A DNA stretch of 64,000 nucleotides, taken from positions 1 through 64,000 of the forward strand of contig JBLIIJ010000002.1 in the NCBI GenBank assembly GCA_047635055.1, in the 5' to 3' direction. Below are positions 35,257 through 43,538 of the stretch, piece by piece. The DNA comes from JAVJRN01 sp047635055. GTDB taxonomy: Bacteria > Bacteroidota > Bacteroidia > Cytophagales > Cyclobacteriaceae. Within the stretch, counting starts at the first letter, position 1. Every line of letters begins with the position of its first letter. The notes beneath the pieces were generated by a model. That model was given only the letters and a program-made list of their open reading frames with translations. It had not been told where the DNA came from and ran no database searches. The position numbers and the translations under genes are program-made.

Positions 35257-35913
35257 TTATTGGTTTCCTTTATTATAATCAGCGAGAAATTTCGCTAGGC
35301 CACTGTCAGTCAATGGATGTTTTAATAATCCGGTGATAACGCTCAATGAGCACGTGACTACATCGGCACCTGCCTCAGCGCATTGTATTAAATGCATGTT
35401 ATGTCTTACTGATGCTGCGAGAATTTCAGTTTCGAAATCGTAATTATCAAAGATTTGTACAATTTGCTCTATTAGCGCCATTCCATCAGATCCGATATCA
35501 TCAAGTCTTCCTAAGAAAGGAGAAATATAAGATGCACCAGCTTTTGCTGCTAAAATTGCTTGTCCTGCATTAAATATTAGGGTACAATTCGTTCTTATTC
35601 CTTCCTCAGCGAGTGCTTTTATCGCTTTAACGCCATCTTTGATCATCGGGATTTTTACCACGATTTTGTTGTCAATTTTAGCAAGGTTTCTACCTTCTTC
35701 GAGCATCATTTCATACTCGGTAGATATTACTTCAGCACTTACATTATCATCGACAATATCACAGATGTCTTTATAATGCTTAAGTATGTTTTCCTTACCT
35801 GTAATTCCCTCTTTCGCCATAAGCGAAGGATTAGTGGTTACGCCATCTAAAACGCCAAGATCGTAAGCCTCACGGATATCATCAAGATTCGCTGTATCAA
35901 TAAAAAATTTCAT
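35257..35913 (-). CDS. fsa: fructose-6-phosphate aldolase/small transaldolase
   Basis: A 218-residue class I aldolase of the transaldolase family, short form. DGVTTNPSLMAKEG (23-36) and NKIVVKIPM with the Schiff-base Lys87 are diagnostic; YISPFLGRLDDIG is the phosphate-side loop. Short members either cleave fructose 6-phosphate to dihydroxyacetone plus glyceraldehyde 3-phosphate or act as transaldolases; sequence by eye does not separate them. The gene follows the SRP RNA gene on the same strand. Confidence 0.87.
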   Translation of the reverse strand: MKFFIDTANLDDIREAYDLGVLDGVTTNPSLMAKEGITGKENILKHYKDICDIVDDNVSAEVISTEYEMMLEEGRNLAKIDNKIVVKIPMIKDGVKAIKALAEEGIRTNCTLIFNAGQAILAAKAGASYISPFLGRLDDIGSDGMALIEQIVQIFDNYDFETEILAASVRHNMHLIQCAEAGADVVTCSLSVITGLLKHPLTDSGLAKFLADYNKGNQ

Positions 35914-35973
35914 AAAATTCTAATTTAATTCAATTGGGAAGCAAACTTAATCTGTTGGGGGGATATAAAAAAA

Positions 35974-36064
35974 GGCAAACGAAATATCGCATCGCTACAA
36001 CCACTTACCCTTGCTACCTTCCGGTCCTGGGGGATTCAGCAGGAGCTGATCGTATTCGTTTGCC
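35974..36064 (-). ncRNA. ffs: signal recognition particle RNA, small bacterial type
   Basis: Read on the minus strand, the helix 8 signature CAGGACCGGAAGGTAGCAAG is present: the GGAA tetraloop with its asymmetric and symmetric internal loops that bind Ffh. The ends pair: GGCAAACGAATACGATC at the 5' side with GATATTTCGTTTGCC at the 3' side. A run of seven T follows the 3' end. The RNA of about 91 nt is the small 4.5S-like form. A good promoter lies directly upstream (36069-36099). Confidence 0.93.
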
Positions 36065-36068
36065 GACG

Positions 36069-36099
36069 CAAACTTATCAAATAATAATTTCATTCTCAA
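36069..36099 (-). promoter_or_regulatory. promoter of the SRP RNA gene
   Basis: On the minus strand, TTG (36099-36097), 20 bases, then TAAGTTTG (36076-36069), an exact match to TAnnTTTG. The predicted start, 4-8 bases downstream, coincides with the 5' end of the SRP RNA. Confidence 0.8.
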
Positions 36100-36409
36100 C
36101 TTACATTTCCGAAATACTTCCATCTTTTTTTGATGAATTTAAATCTTTGGGTATAAATTCATCTTTATGCCTATCAACACCTTATTTAAGAAAATTTCAT
36201 CGGACTAAACCACCATCGATTTCCTATTGGCCTCCAGTTTTGTCATTTTATTTATTTGTACTCTCGAAGTTATTTTTAGCTTTAAAAAAGGTCATGAGAC
36301 TAGGATTATCAAATAATGAAACCTGTGTTACGTTTTATCAGCGTTGATACATTCACAATTCATTTTAAACTATTCGCTAACGATGTAATATTGCGGTAGA
36401 AATTAATCT
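36100..36409. other. about 310 bp with no gene
   Basis: A plus-strand frame crosses this region and the SRP RNA gene, but its first third is the RNA itself in antisense and the rest has no protein-like character. The promoter of the following barrel gene should lie here but was not recognised. Confidence 0.5.
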
Positions 36410-37105
36410 ATGGTAAAAAATCTCATTTTTGCTTTACTCATCTTCTCTGCCTTTAATGCGCTATCACAGTATAAAGCATTCATAGGTGTCAAGGGCGGTG
36501 GACATGTGTCGACCGTTTATATGGAGCACACAGCATTTAACATTCGTGCCAATAACGAGTTTATCACGAGTTATCATGTCGGTCTATTTGGTAAGTTATT
36601 TAATAGTCAAAAGCAATCCTCATTCTTGAATACTGGCCTACAAATGGGCATAGATTATGATCGAAAAGGATGGCGGCAAAAATTCCTAACGGGAGCACCG
36701 GATTATTTTACCCGGTTGGATTATTTAGAAGTGCCGATTGAAGCTATAATTTATGCAGGCAAAGGAGGGAGTAAATATTTTTTCACAATGGGTCCATATT
36801 TCGAATACCTTTTGGCAGTTGATAAAGATCCGACTCCATCAATAGATGATATTGGCCAATCTGATTTTTTCCCCGTAGAGATAGATGAAGTAAATAGATT
36901 TGGCTATGGAGGTCGGATGTCCGCAGGTCTTCATCAGGATACTAAAATTGGAGCCTTTCATTTAGAAATATTCTACAACATCAGCATACGTGGAATATTA
37001 GATCCTGAATCATTATCAGCAGTTAAGACACCAGACCAAAGCAATCAATATGTCATTGGTTTTTCCATCGGGTATTTAATTCCTTTCGGGAAAATGGCAT
37101 TTTAA
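36410..37105 (+). CDS. outer-membrane beta-barrel protein (PorT-like type)
   Basis: A 231-residue exported protein with a signal peptide ending near SALSQ (about 19) and a barrel of about eight strands (FIGVKGGGHVSTVY, LQMGIDYDRKGWRQK, YLEVPIEAIIYAG, YFFTMGPYFEYLLAV, YVIGFSIGYLIPF). This is the pattern of the outer-membrane barrel family 2/PorT-like group widespread in Bacteroidota. The function is not known. It stands alone. Confidence 0.75.
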   Translation: MVKNLIFALLIFSAFNALSQYKAFIGVKGGGHVSTVYMEHTAFNIRANNEFITSYHVGLFGKLFNSQKQSSFLNTGLQMGIDYDRKGWRQKFLTGAPDYFTRLDYLEVPIEAIIYAGKGGSKYFFTMGPYFEYLLAVDKDPTPSIDDIGQSDFFPVEIDEVNRFGYGGRMSAGLHQDTKIGAFHLEIFYNISIRGILDPESLSAVKTPDQSNQYVIGFSIGYLIPFGKMAF

Positions 37106-37240
37106 CACTTATTTGCTGATAAAAGATCGGTTTAGCGCGTTTAGTCTTCTTATAGCATCCGTTTATTGAAATATTTTAAATTGTTCGTTTTATATTAGTA
37201 TCAAGAATCAATTGTTTGTCGAGTTTAAGGCGTTAATTCA

Positions 37241-38290
37241 ATGGGAAGATTTAAAGGTTTAAAATATTTGCTTGTATTCACCTTGCCACTCCTTGCGTAC
37301 ATTTCTTTTAACTCCAGAGGTTGGTTGACATTTACACCAATAATTGAAGCATTTTTATTGGTCCCTTTTTTGGAATTATTATTTCGGCCAGATCCAGAAA
37401 ACCTATCAGATCCAGAAGCAGTGAGCCGGAAAAACGATTGGTTTTATGATTTATTGGTTTATTCGGTCGTGCCCATTCAATGCTACTTTCTCTTGCTTTT
37501 TTTTGAGTCTATGCAAGAAATAGGACTTACTACAGTCGATAAAATCGGGAGGGTCAGTTCGATGGGTTTAATGTGTGGCGTGATAGGTATTAATGTGGCG
37601 CATGAATTAGGTCATAGAAAAAAGAAATATGAGCAATTAATGGCTAAGATGCTTTTGTTAACTTCTTTATACATGCATTTTTTCATAGAGCACAATAGAG
37701 GCCATCATAAAAATGTGAGTACACCTGAAGATCCATCATCCGCGAGAGTGGGAGAGACCTTATATTCTTTTTGGTTTAGATCAGTTGTTTATGCGTATTT
37801 ATCGGCTTGGAGGTTAGAAAAAGATCGTCTTGCCAAAAAAGGAATCGGTTGGTTTACGTGGCACAATGAGATGTTGGTTTTTCAAATTATTCAATTGACT
37901 GCTTTGGCTATTATCTATGCTGTGTTCGGGTTGCCTATTCTGCTTTACTTCTTAGCATCAGCCATTATTGGATTTTTACTCTTAGAAACGGTCAATTATA
38001 TAGAGCACTACGGATTGCAAAGGGGCCAAAAAGGGAATACTTATGAGAGAGTAATGCCCGTCCATAGCTGGAACTCGAACCATGTTGTAGGTCGATTGCT
38101 CTTATTCGAATTGTCACGGCATTCGGACCATCACTTTATCGCAAGTAGGAAATATCAGCTGTTGAGAAATATGGACAATAGCCCGCAAATGCCTACAGGA
38201 TATCCAGGCATGATGCTGCTTGCGACCATTCCTCCGCTATGGTTTTTTATTATGAATAAAAAAATCAAACGTTTTCAAAGGGCTTATTGA
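37241..38290 (+). CDS. alkB: AlkB-type membrane di-iron alkane/fatty-chain hydroxylase
   Basis: A 349-residue integral membrane protein with all four His clusters of alkane 1-monooxygenases: HELGHR (121-126), EHNRGHH (150-156) followed by TPEDPSSAR, NYIEHYGL (252-259) and LSRHSDHH (291-298). Six hydrophobic segments surround them. AlkB hydroxylates the terminal carbon of medium-chain alkanes using rubredoxin; no rubredoxin gene is adjacent. Some relatives act on other chains, so the substrate is inferred. It appears monocistronic. Confidence 0.9.
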   Translation: MGRFKGLKYLLVFTLPLLAYISFNSRGWLTFTPIIEAFLLVPFLELLFRPDPENLSDPEAVSRKNDWFYDLLVYSVVPIQCYFLLLFFESMQEIGLTTVDKIGRVSSMGLMCGVIGINVAHELGHRKKKYEQLMAKMLLLTSLYMHFFIEHNRGHHKNVSTPEDPSSARVGETLYSFWFRSVVYAYLSAWRLEKDRLAKKGIGWFTWHNEMLVFQIIQLTALAIIYAVFGLPILLYFLASAIIGFLLLETVNYIEHYGLQRGQKGNTYERVMPVHSWNSNHVVGRLLLFELSRHSDHHFIASRKYQLLRNMDNSPQMPTGYPGMMLLATIPPLWFFIMNKKIKRFQRAY

Positions 38291-38328
38291 TTGATTTTTA
38301 TCAGTTTTCTAATGTTATATCAAAAACA

Positions 38329-38360
38329 TTGCGTTTTACCTATTTTTTAAGATAATTTTG
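38329..38360 (+). promoter_or_regulatory. Bacteroidota-type promoter for the 83-residue protein gene
   Basis: TTG (38329-38331), 21 bases, TAATTTTG (38353-38360). The start codon at 38393 is 32 bp downstream. Confidence 0.6.
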
Positions 38361-38392
38361 TATCAAATTCATAAAGTCAAACCGAATTTACT

Positions 38393-38644
38393 ATGTCCGT
38401 AGAAAAAATTGAAAAGGCACTTGTTGCCGCCAAAGACAAAATGTCCGATCTAGGTATCGAAGAGCAATTAGTCTCAGAAATCGAATGGTGTTTAGGTAGT
38501 TATGCTCATGATGGTAATCCTGAAGGATTACTTCAAAAAGTAGAAGAAGCTACATTGACGCTAGTGAAGTTTAAGAAAACAAATAGTCGAAAAGTATCAA
38601 AAAAGTTGATTGACGACTTGGAAAAAGTATTAAAAGCAAAATGA
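38393..38644 (+). CDS. small helical protein, unknown function
   Basis: An 83-residue, mostly helical, charged protein, MSVEKIEKALVAAKDKMSDL..., ending in a Lys-rich tail. It has its own promoter (38329-38360) and terminator (38651-38674), which marks it as a real, independently expressed gene. It resembles short conserved Bacteroidota proteins without assigned function. No signal peptide, no membrane span. Confidence 0.75.
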   Translation: MSVEKIEKALVAAKDKMSDLGIEEQLVSEIEWCLGSYAHDGNPEGLLQKVEEATLTLVKFKKTNSRKVSKKLIDDLEKVLKAK

Positions 38645-38650
38645 TTAAAG

Positions 38651-38674
38651 ACCCGCCTAGTGCGGGTTTTTTTT
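38651..38674 (+). terminator. intrinsic terminator
   Basis: ACCCGC (38651-38656), loop CTAGT, GCGGGT (38662-38667), then a T-tract to 38674. It ends the 83-residue protein gene; the tail overlaps by a few bases the stop of the opposing DUF5916 gene. Confidence 0.8.
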
Positions 38675-40856
38675 ATAGATTAAACCAGTAGGAGAGTTTA
38701 ATGACTAATGCTCTATTCTTAGTGGTGCTATCCAAAGTGTTATAGTTGTCAGTATAAACGATGAATAAGTCGCTTACTGGTTTAAACCTCCATTGCAGCC
38801 TTGTGTTGACGTTGAAATTGTCAATTTGATTATTATACTGCAGGAAAGTAGTCCAGAATAGCTTATTTGTCATGGTAAGGTCTACCCTTGGGCCAATCAA
38901 ATAGTAATTAGTGCTCCCACTATTGAATTCCAATCTATTATACTCAAAATTCATTTCGATATTCAGGAAGGGCTCAAAGCGGTAAGCTATAAAACTACCC
39001 ATAGAAAGTCGTTTGCCCGTATAAAAACCACCATAACTCAGGTATCCATTCGCACTTAATAGCTTTCTATTGTCTGTTCCTGCATAGATATAGGCATTTA
39101 TCCAGTCGTACCGATTATTGGCGCTCAATAACTCTTCCTCTTTGTCTGTAGGATTAAAGTCATCGATTAGCAATACACTATTTACGTTCGTTCCAAATCC
39201 GAATTCTGACCTATTCAGGAAGCTGAACTCATAGCTCAGTTCTGCATTTTTGTCCAAATTATTAAAGCTTAGATCATTCACAAATTCGAATCTGACTTTT
39301 GGACCGTGTTTTTGTATTTTCCCTTCTGGGTAAAACGATAACTCTCCACCAACACCGCTAGAATAAATCCCTGTTCTAGGAACAAATCCTACTTCAGCGT
39401 TATAATTTTCACCAATAATGTTTTGAAACCAGAATACGCTGAATTCACGTGTTCGGTAAGATAGGAATCCACCATGTGCAAATGTGCTATTCAGTTTGTT
39501 TGGATCGGATGATCTATGATAAAAGAAATTACCTTCCCAGCGATTATCCTCAGACAGTAGGTTATAATCTACACCGAAGACTCGATTGTATTTTGAGGTT
39601 GAGCTAGCGGTATCACTGTCATCAAAATTCATAGACTGTCGGTTGACAAAAACAGCTCCAACATTTGACCGGCTAAATATTTGCCGCTGAAAAACTGCGA
39701 CAGAATAATTCTGTGATGGCGTATTCAGTTCATCGTCTTTTTCTGTTTGCATACTCAAAGCACCAATACGCCAATCTTCACCAATTTTTCCACTGAGTCG
39801 TGCGCCTCCTAAAATCGGAACTTGTCTGGTCAAACCATCTTCAGTACTTAAAATACCAATTCTTCTACTAAAAAATGGTCTTGCAGCAGGGAATCCGTTT
39901 CTAGCAAATAGATCTTGATTTTCTAGAAAAAACTGCCGTCTTTCAGGGAAAAAAAGTTCGAATCGTTGAAGATTAGTTACTTGTTGGTCTACCTCCACTT
40001 GTGAAAAGTCAGGATTGAAGGTTAGGTCCAGGTTAAGACTGTTGGTTAGTCCAACTTTAGCATCAAAACCTGCCTGAACTTTTGTTTGGCGATCAGTATT
40101 TTCTTCATAATTCTCTGAAGTATTGGCATTGAGGTAAGGAATCAATGAAATGTTTGTTCCTGCTTTTGGAGGTTGCTGATCCCAAACAAGTTTTGCTGAA
40201 TAGACCAAGTCAGAACTTCGGTATTGTATAGGCACCTGAATGTAAGAAGTGCGCTCGTTTTGTAATTGATTGTTTCTAAGTGCCTGTATATTCCAATTAG
40301 ATGCTTCGTTGTATCGAAAAGATTTAAATGGAATAGCCATTTCTACGATCCAAAATTCTTCATAGATTTTAGCCTCCGAATACCATTTGTTGTCCCAGTC
40401 ATCAGCAACTCCGCCTCCAAGAACTACCAATCCTTCACGCTGGACGTTGAGTGGTGTTACTTGAAAAGTGAACCCATTACTTTGGTCATTGAAAGAATCG
40501 ATGTAGATACTGAAATTATCATTGTCTGACCAATCGAAATCTCTTCTAAGTGACCGTACAATTGGCTTATCAGTGGGTAATTTGTAGCAAATAGCCGCTA
40601 CATATAAATTATCATCATCGTACGTAACCTTGAATTCTGTCCTTTGGTGGGCGGGTAAGGAATCGGTAGGAAATGTTTGATAAAAATCGCTGGCAACCAT
40701 TGCGTTTTGCCAATCTACTTCATTCAGTGAACCGTCCAGAACAATCTCTGAATAAGCTTTTTTAATGTAGTAGCTAGTGTTCGTTTGAAGATTTTGTCCT
40801 AAAAGGTCAGGCAGAAAAAAGAGTAGAAGTGAGGCTGCTCCTAATAGTTTGTTCAC
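38673..40856 (-). CDS. DUF5916 outer-membrane protein with CBM9-like front domain
   Basis: A 727-residue exported protein. A signal peptide of about 20 residues (LLFFLPDLLGQ) is followed by a carbohydrate-binding family 9-like domain (about 35-215; IVLDGSLNEVDWQNAMVASD), then the DUF5916 region with FFPERRQFFLENQDLF near 305 and a long barrel-like C-terminus rich in aromatic strands ending in SYWFNL. Family members are outer-membrane proteins of unknown role in Bacteroidota. Its neighbour TerB-like gene lies 18 bp upstream on the same strand. Confidence 0.82.
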   Translation of the reverse strand: MNKLLGAASLLLFFLPDLLGQNLQTNTSYYIKKAYSEIVLDGSLNEVDWQNAMVASDFYQTFPTDSLPAHQRTEFKVTYDDDNLYVAAICYKLPTDKPIVRSLRRDFDWSDNDNFSIYIDSFNDQSNGFTFQVTPLNVQREGLVVLGGGVADDWDNKWYSEAKIYEEFWIVEMAIPFKSFRYNEASNWNIQALRNNQLQNERTSYIQVPIQYRSSDLVYSAKLVWDQQPPKAGTNISLIPYLNANTSENYEENTDRQTKVQAGFDAKVGLTNSLNLDLTFNPDFSQVEVDQQVTNLQRFELFFPERRQFFLENQDLFARNGFPAARPFFSRRIGILSTEDGLTRQVPILGGARLSGKIGEDWRIGALSMQTEKDDELNTPSQNYSVAVFQRQIFSRSNVGAVFVNRQSMNFDDSDTASSTSKYNRVFGVDYNLLSEDNRWEGNFFYHRSSDPNKLNSTFAHGGFLSYRTREFSVFWFQNIIGENYNAEVGFVPRTGIYSSGVGGELSFYPEGKIQKHGPKVRFEFVNDLSFNNLDKNAELSYEFSFLNRSEFGFGTNVNSVLLIDDFNPTDKEEELLSANNRYDWINAYIYAGTDNRKLLSANGYLSYGGFYTGKRLSMGSFIAYRFEPFLNIEMNFEYNRLEFNSGSTNYYLIGPRVDLTMTNKLFWTTFLQYNNQIDNFNVNTRLQWRFKPVSDLFIVYTDNYNTLDSTTKNRALVIKLSYWFNL

Positions 40857-40874
40857 GTTGCTGTAGTACTGAGT

Positions 40875-41282
40875 TTACCGTCTTGGTATGAGATGAGAAT
40901 CAGCTATTGAACGCAAATAACTTCTTTTTGTTTGGATACTTGGATCAGAATAAATGTACGCGGATAGATCAGCAATGACACCAGGTTTATATCCAAGCGC
41001 CAGCGCTAGTCTTTCACAAAAACTAATTTCCTTAATGTGAATTTTACCGTCGATTTTCATCAACTGAATAACGTTGAATAAATATTCGAATTTCTCGTCG
41101 GGAGGAAGGTTTTTGACATTTGGAACTGGTTTTGGATTGTCCATAATAAATTCCACCTCATCTTTCGTCAACCCGCTTCTCTGGCCAATGTTATGAATTA
41201 GATCGCTTTCTGCTTCCGCTAAAAAATTGTCAGCCATCGATAAGTGTACAAGAATGCTTATTTGTTCTTCTAAAGGTAACAT
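40875..41282 (-). CDS. TerB-like protein
   Basis: A 135-residue all-helical cytosolic protein. HLSMADNFLAEAESDLIHNI and VIQLMKIDGKIHIKEISFCE form the paired helices with acidic residues (AD..., DGK...E) of TerB/DjlA-N-like domains, which bind metal through these acids. The role is unknown. It begins a two-gene minus-strand unit with the DUF5916 gene. Confidence 0.65.
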   Translation of the reverse strand: MLPLEEQISILVHLSMADNFLAEAESDLIHNIGQRSGLTKDEVEFIMDNPKPVPNVKNLPPDEKFEYLFNVIQLMKIDGKIHIKEISFCERLALALGYKPGVIADLSAYIYSDPSIQTKRSYLRSIADSHLIPRR

Positions 41283-41423
41283 TATAGCAATGTAATTTAA
41301 AATTCGTGACTTTAACCAAAAGTTGATTTATGAAACTATTAATATTCTCTCAAATTAAAAATCTTTAGAAATAATTTAAATACTATTTGCATTTTTTTAC
41401 TTCTTAGAATTAGCTTAGCATTT

Positions 41424-41474
41424 ATGAACAAGACAAGAAACTATTGGTGGTGGTATAATGACAATGCTCAGTGA
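41424..41474 (+). CDS. trpL: trp operon leader peptide (Tyr-Trp-Trp-Trp-Tyr)
   Basis: A 16-codon frame, MNKTRNYWWWYNDNAQ, ending 33 bases before an intrinsic terminator and 80 bases before trpE. Three consecutive TGG codons (41445-41453) are the hallmark of a tryptophan leader peptide. They are flanked on both sides by TAT, so ribosomes could also stall when charged tRNA-Tyr is scarce. A near-consensus promoter element, TACTATTTG, lies at 41381-41389, with no clear -33 TTG. Confidence 0.87.
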   Translation: MNKTRNYWWWYNDNAQ

Positions 41475-41480
41475 GTTGTG

Positions 41481-41536
41481 AATAGCGCTATCAATAAGAT
41501 GATATAGAACCCGCTTTTTACAGCGGGTTTTTTTTT
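41481..41536 (+). promoter_or_regulatory. transcription attenuator of the trp operon
   Basis: Terminator: AACCCGCT (41508-41515), a 6-base loop, AGCGGGTT (41522-41529), then nine T. A possible antiterminator is AATAGCG (41481-41487) pairing with CGCTTTT (41512-41518), with one mismatch; it would take up the 5' arm of the terminator when the ribosome stalls on the Trp/Tyr codons. The terminator is plain; the antiterminator is inferred by eye. Confidence 0.8.
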
Positions 41537-41554
41537 GCTTTATCGAAAATACAA

Positions 41555-42961
41555 ATGATACATTTAAAAACAAGAGAAAAGAAAATATTGGCCGATACCA
41601 TTACGCCAGTGGGTATTTATCTAAAAGTAAGGGATCATTTTGCGAATTCTTTCCTTTTAGAAAGTTCAGACTATCATGGAGACGAAAACAGTATTTCTTA
41701 TATATGTTGTTCGCCAATAGCATCCTTCAGCTTAGAAAAGGACTTAATCAAAACAGCTTACCCAAATGGTGAGACATTTGAACTGAAGGTGGATAAGGAG
41801 CTCAGCGTAGTGGACGAGCTAACAAAATTCTCAAAAAAATTCAAACATCACGATAAAAAGCCAGGTCGAATACAAACGGGTCTATTTGGGCACATGTCCT
41901 ATGATGCTGTTGCACATTTTGAAGATATTGAAATAAACAATAAACCTTCACTGGCTAGCGAATTACCGTTGATTAAGTATCAGTTATTCAAATATATTAT
42001 AGCACTTGATCATTTTAAAAATGAATGTTTTTTGGTTGAGGCTTATGTGGATGAGCCTAATGATGAGGAGTTTAAGCAACTACTCAATGTTGTAGTTAAT
42101 CAAAATGTCCCATCTTTCACATTTAGTAAAATCGGGGATACGAAATCGAACTTTACAGATGAGGAGTTTTTGGAAAAGGTAAAGGCCGGCATCAAGCATT
42201 GCGATCTTGGTGACGTCTTTCAGGTAGTTTTTTCAAGACAGTTCCACGCTGCGTTTAAGGGGGATGAATTTCAATTGTATCGTGCATTAAGATCAATAAA
42301 CCCTTCACCATATCTTTTTTACTTTGACTATGGCGGATATAAAATTTTCGGTTCTTCACCAGAAGCACAAATAGTTATAAAAGAAGACTTGGCTACTATT
42401 TACCCAATTGCCGGAACATTTAGACGAACGGGTAATGATCATGCAGATGCGGAATTAGCGACTAAGTTATTAGAAGATCCCAAAGAAAATGCCGAGCATA
42501 TTATGCTTGTAGACCTTGCAAGAAATGATTTGAGCAAAAACGCCGATAATGTGGTCGTGGAGACTTACAAGGAAGTACAATACTATTCACATGTTATCCA
42601 TTTGGTATCCAAAGTATCAGGGAAACTAAAAAAAGATTCTAAGCCGCTAGATATAGTAGCGAGTACATTTCCAGCTGGTACGCTATCTGGTGCTCCTAAG
42701 TATAGAGCGATGCAACTGATTGCTGAATATGAAAATACCGCTAGGGGCTTTTATGGTGGAGCCATCGGCTTTATGGATTTTGATGGAAATTTTAATCATG
42801 CCATTATGATAAGAACTTTTATGAGTAAAAATAATCAACTGTTTTTCCAAGCGGGGGCCGGAATTGTATCCAAGTCTGATCCAGAAAGTGAAATGCAAGA
42901 GGTTTATAACAAATTGGCAGCCCTAGAAGGTGCGCTTGATTTAGCCCAAAATATAGACTGA
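41555..42961 (+). CDS. trpE: anthranilate synthase component I
   Basis: A 468-residue chorismate-binding enzyme that, with TrpG, makes anthranilate from chorismate and glutamine. The catalytic half (about 200-460) has VFQVVFSRQF, PIAGTFRRTG, DLARNDLSK, GTLSGAPKYRAM and FFQAGAGIVSKSDPE, all typical of TrpE. The N-terminal half contains a LLESSD-like element (about 32-37), the usual start of the tryptophan feedback site in TrpE. It is the first structural gene after the leader and attenuator; the next gene begins 1 bp after its stop. Confidence 0.95.
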   Translation: MIHLKTREKKILADTITPVGIYLKVRDHFANSFLLESSDYHGDENSISYICCSPIASFSLEKDLIKTAYPNGETFELKVDKELSVVDELTKFSKKFKHHDKKPGRIQTGLFGHMSYDAVAHFEDIEINNKPSLASELPLIKYQLFKYIIALDHFKNECFLVEAYVDEPNDEEFKQLLNVVVNQNVPSFTFSKIGDTKSNFTDEEFLEKVKAGIKHCDLGDVFQVVFSRQFHAAFKGDEFQLYRALRSINPSPYLFYFDYGGYKIFGSSPEAQIVIKEDLATIYPIAGTFRRTGNDHADAELATKLLEDPKENAEHIMLVDLARNDLSKNADNVVVETYKEVQYYSHVIHLVSKVSGKLKKDSKPLDIVASTFPAGTLSGAPKYRAMQLIAEYENTARGFYGGAIGFMDFDGNFNHAIMIRTFMSKNNQLFFQAGAGIVSKSDPESEMQEVYNKLAALEGALDLAQNID

Positions 42962-42962
42962 G

Positions 42963-43538
42963 ATGAAGATTTTAGTATTAGATAATTACGATTCTTTCAC
43001 TTACAACTTAGTACACATTATTAGAGAACTAGGTTTTGCAGAGGAGTTGGATGTTTTTCGCAACGACAAAATAAGTATTAATGATGTAGGGTCATACGAT
43101 CATATTTTGTTGTCTCCAGGTCCAGGATTACCTAAAGATGCTGGTATTATGCCCGAATTACTTAAAAAATATGCGAGCACTAAAAACATTTTGGGTGTAT
43201 GCTTAGGCCATCAGGCAATTGCCGAATCTTTTGGTGGTGACTTATACAATTTGACCAGTGTTTTCCACGGGATTGCGACTAAAAATATTCTTACCAATGA
43301 GGATCCTTTTTTCACCAATATCCCAAAAGAATTTCAGGTTTGTCGCTATCATTCTTGGGCGGTAAAAGGCGAAAATCTCCCAGAAGAATTATCAATAACT
43401 GCGGTGGATGAGAGCGGAAGTATAATGGCAATAAGGCATAAGGAGTTTAATGTAAGAGGTGTACAGTTTCATCCTGAGTCCATTATGACCGAGCATGGCA
43501 AGCAAATGATTAAAAACTGGTTAGCAATTCAAGTATGA
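42963..43538 (+). CDS. trpG: anthranilate synthase component II (glutamine amidotransferase)
   Basis: A 191-residue class I glutamine amidotransferase. LDNYDSFTYNLVH starts the protein, GVCLGHQ contains the nucleophile Cys80, and QFHPES supplies His and Glu of the triad. It channels ammonia to TrpE. It overlaps trpD by four bases. In some bacteria the same subunit also serves PabB. Confidence 0.95.
   Translation: MKILVLDNYDSFTYNLVHIIRELGFAEELDVFRNDKISINDVGSYDHILLSPGPGLPKDAGIMPELLKKYASTKNILGVCLGHQAIAESFGGDLYNLTSVFHGIATKNILTNEDPFFTNIPKEFQVCRYHSWAVKGENLPEELSITAVDESGSIMAIRHKEFNVRGVQFHPESIMTEHGKQMIKNWLAIQV

Noticed and set aside
35934..36347. 137-codon plus-strand frame over the SRP RNA region
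   Set aside because: Its first third is the SRP RNA gene in antisense; the rest lacks protein-like character and any family resemblance.
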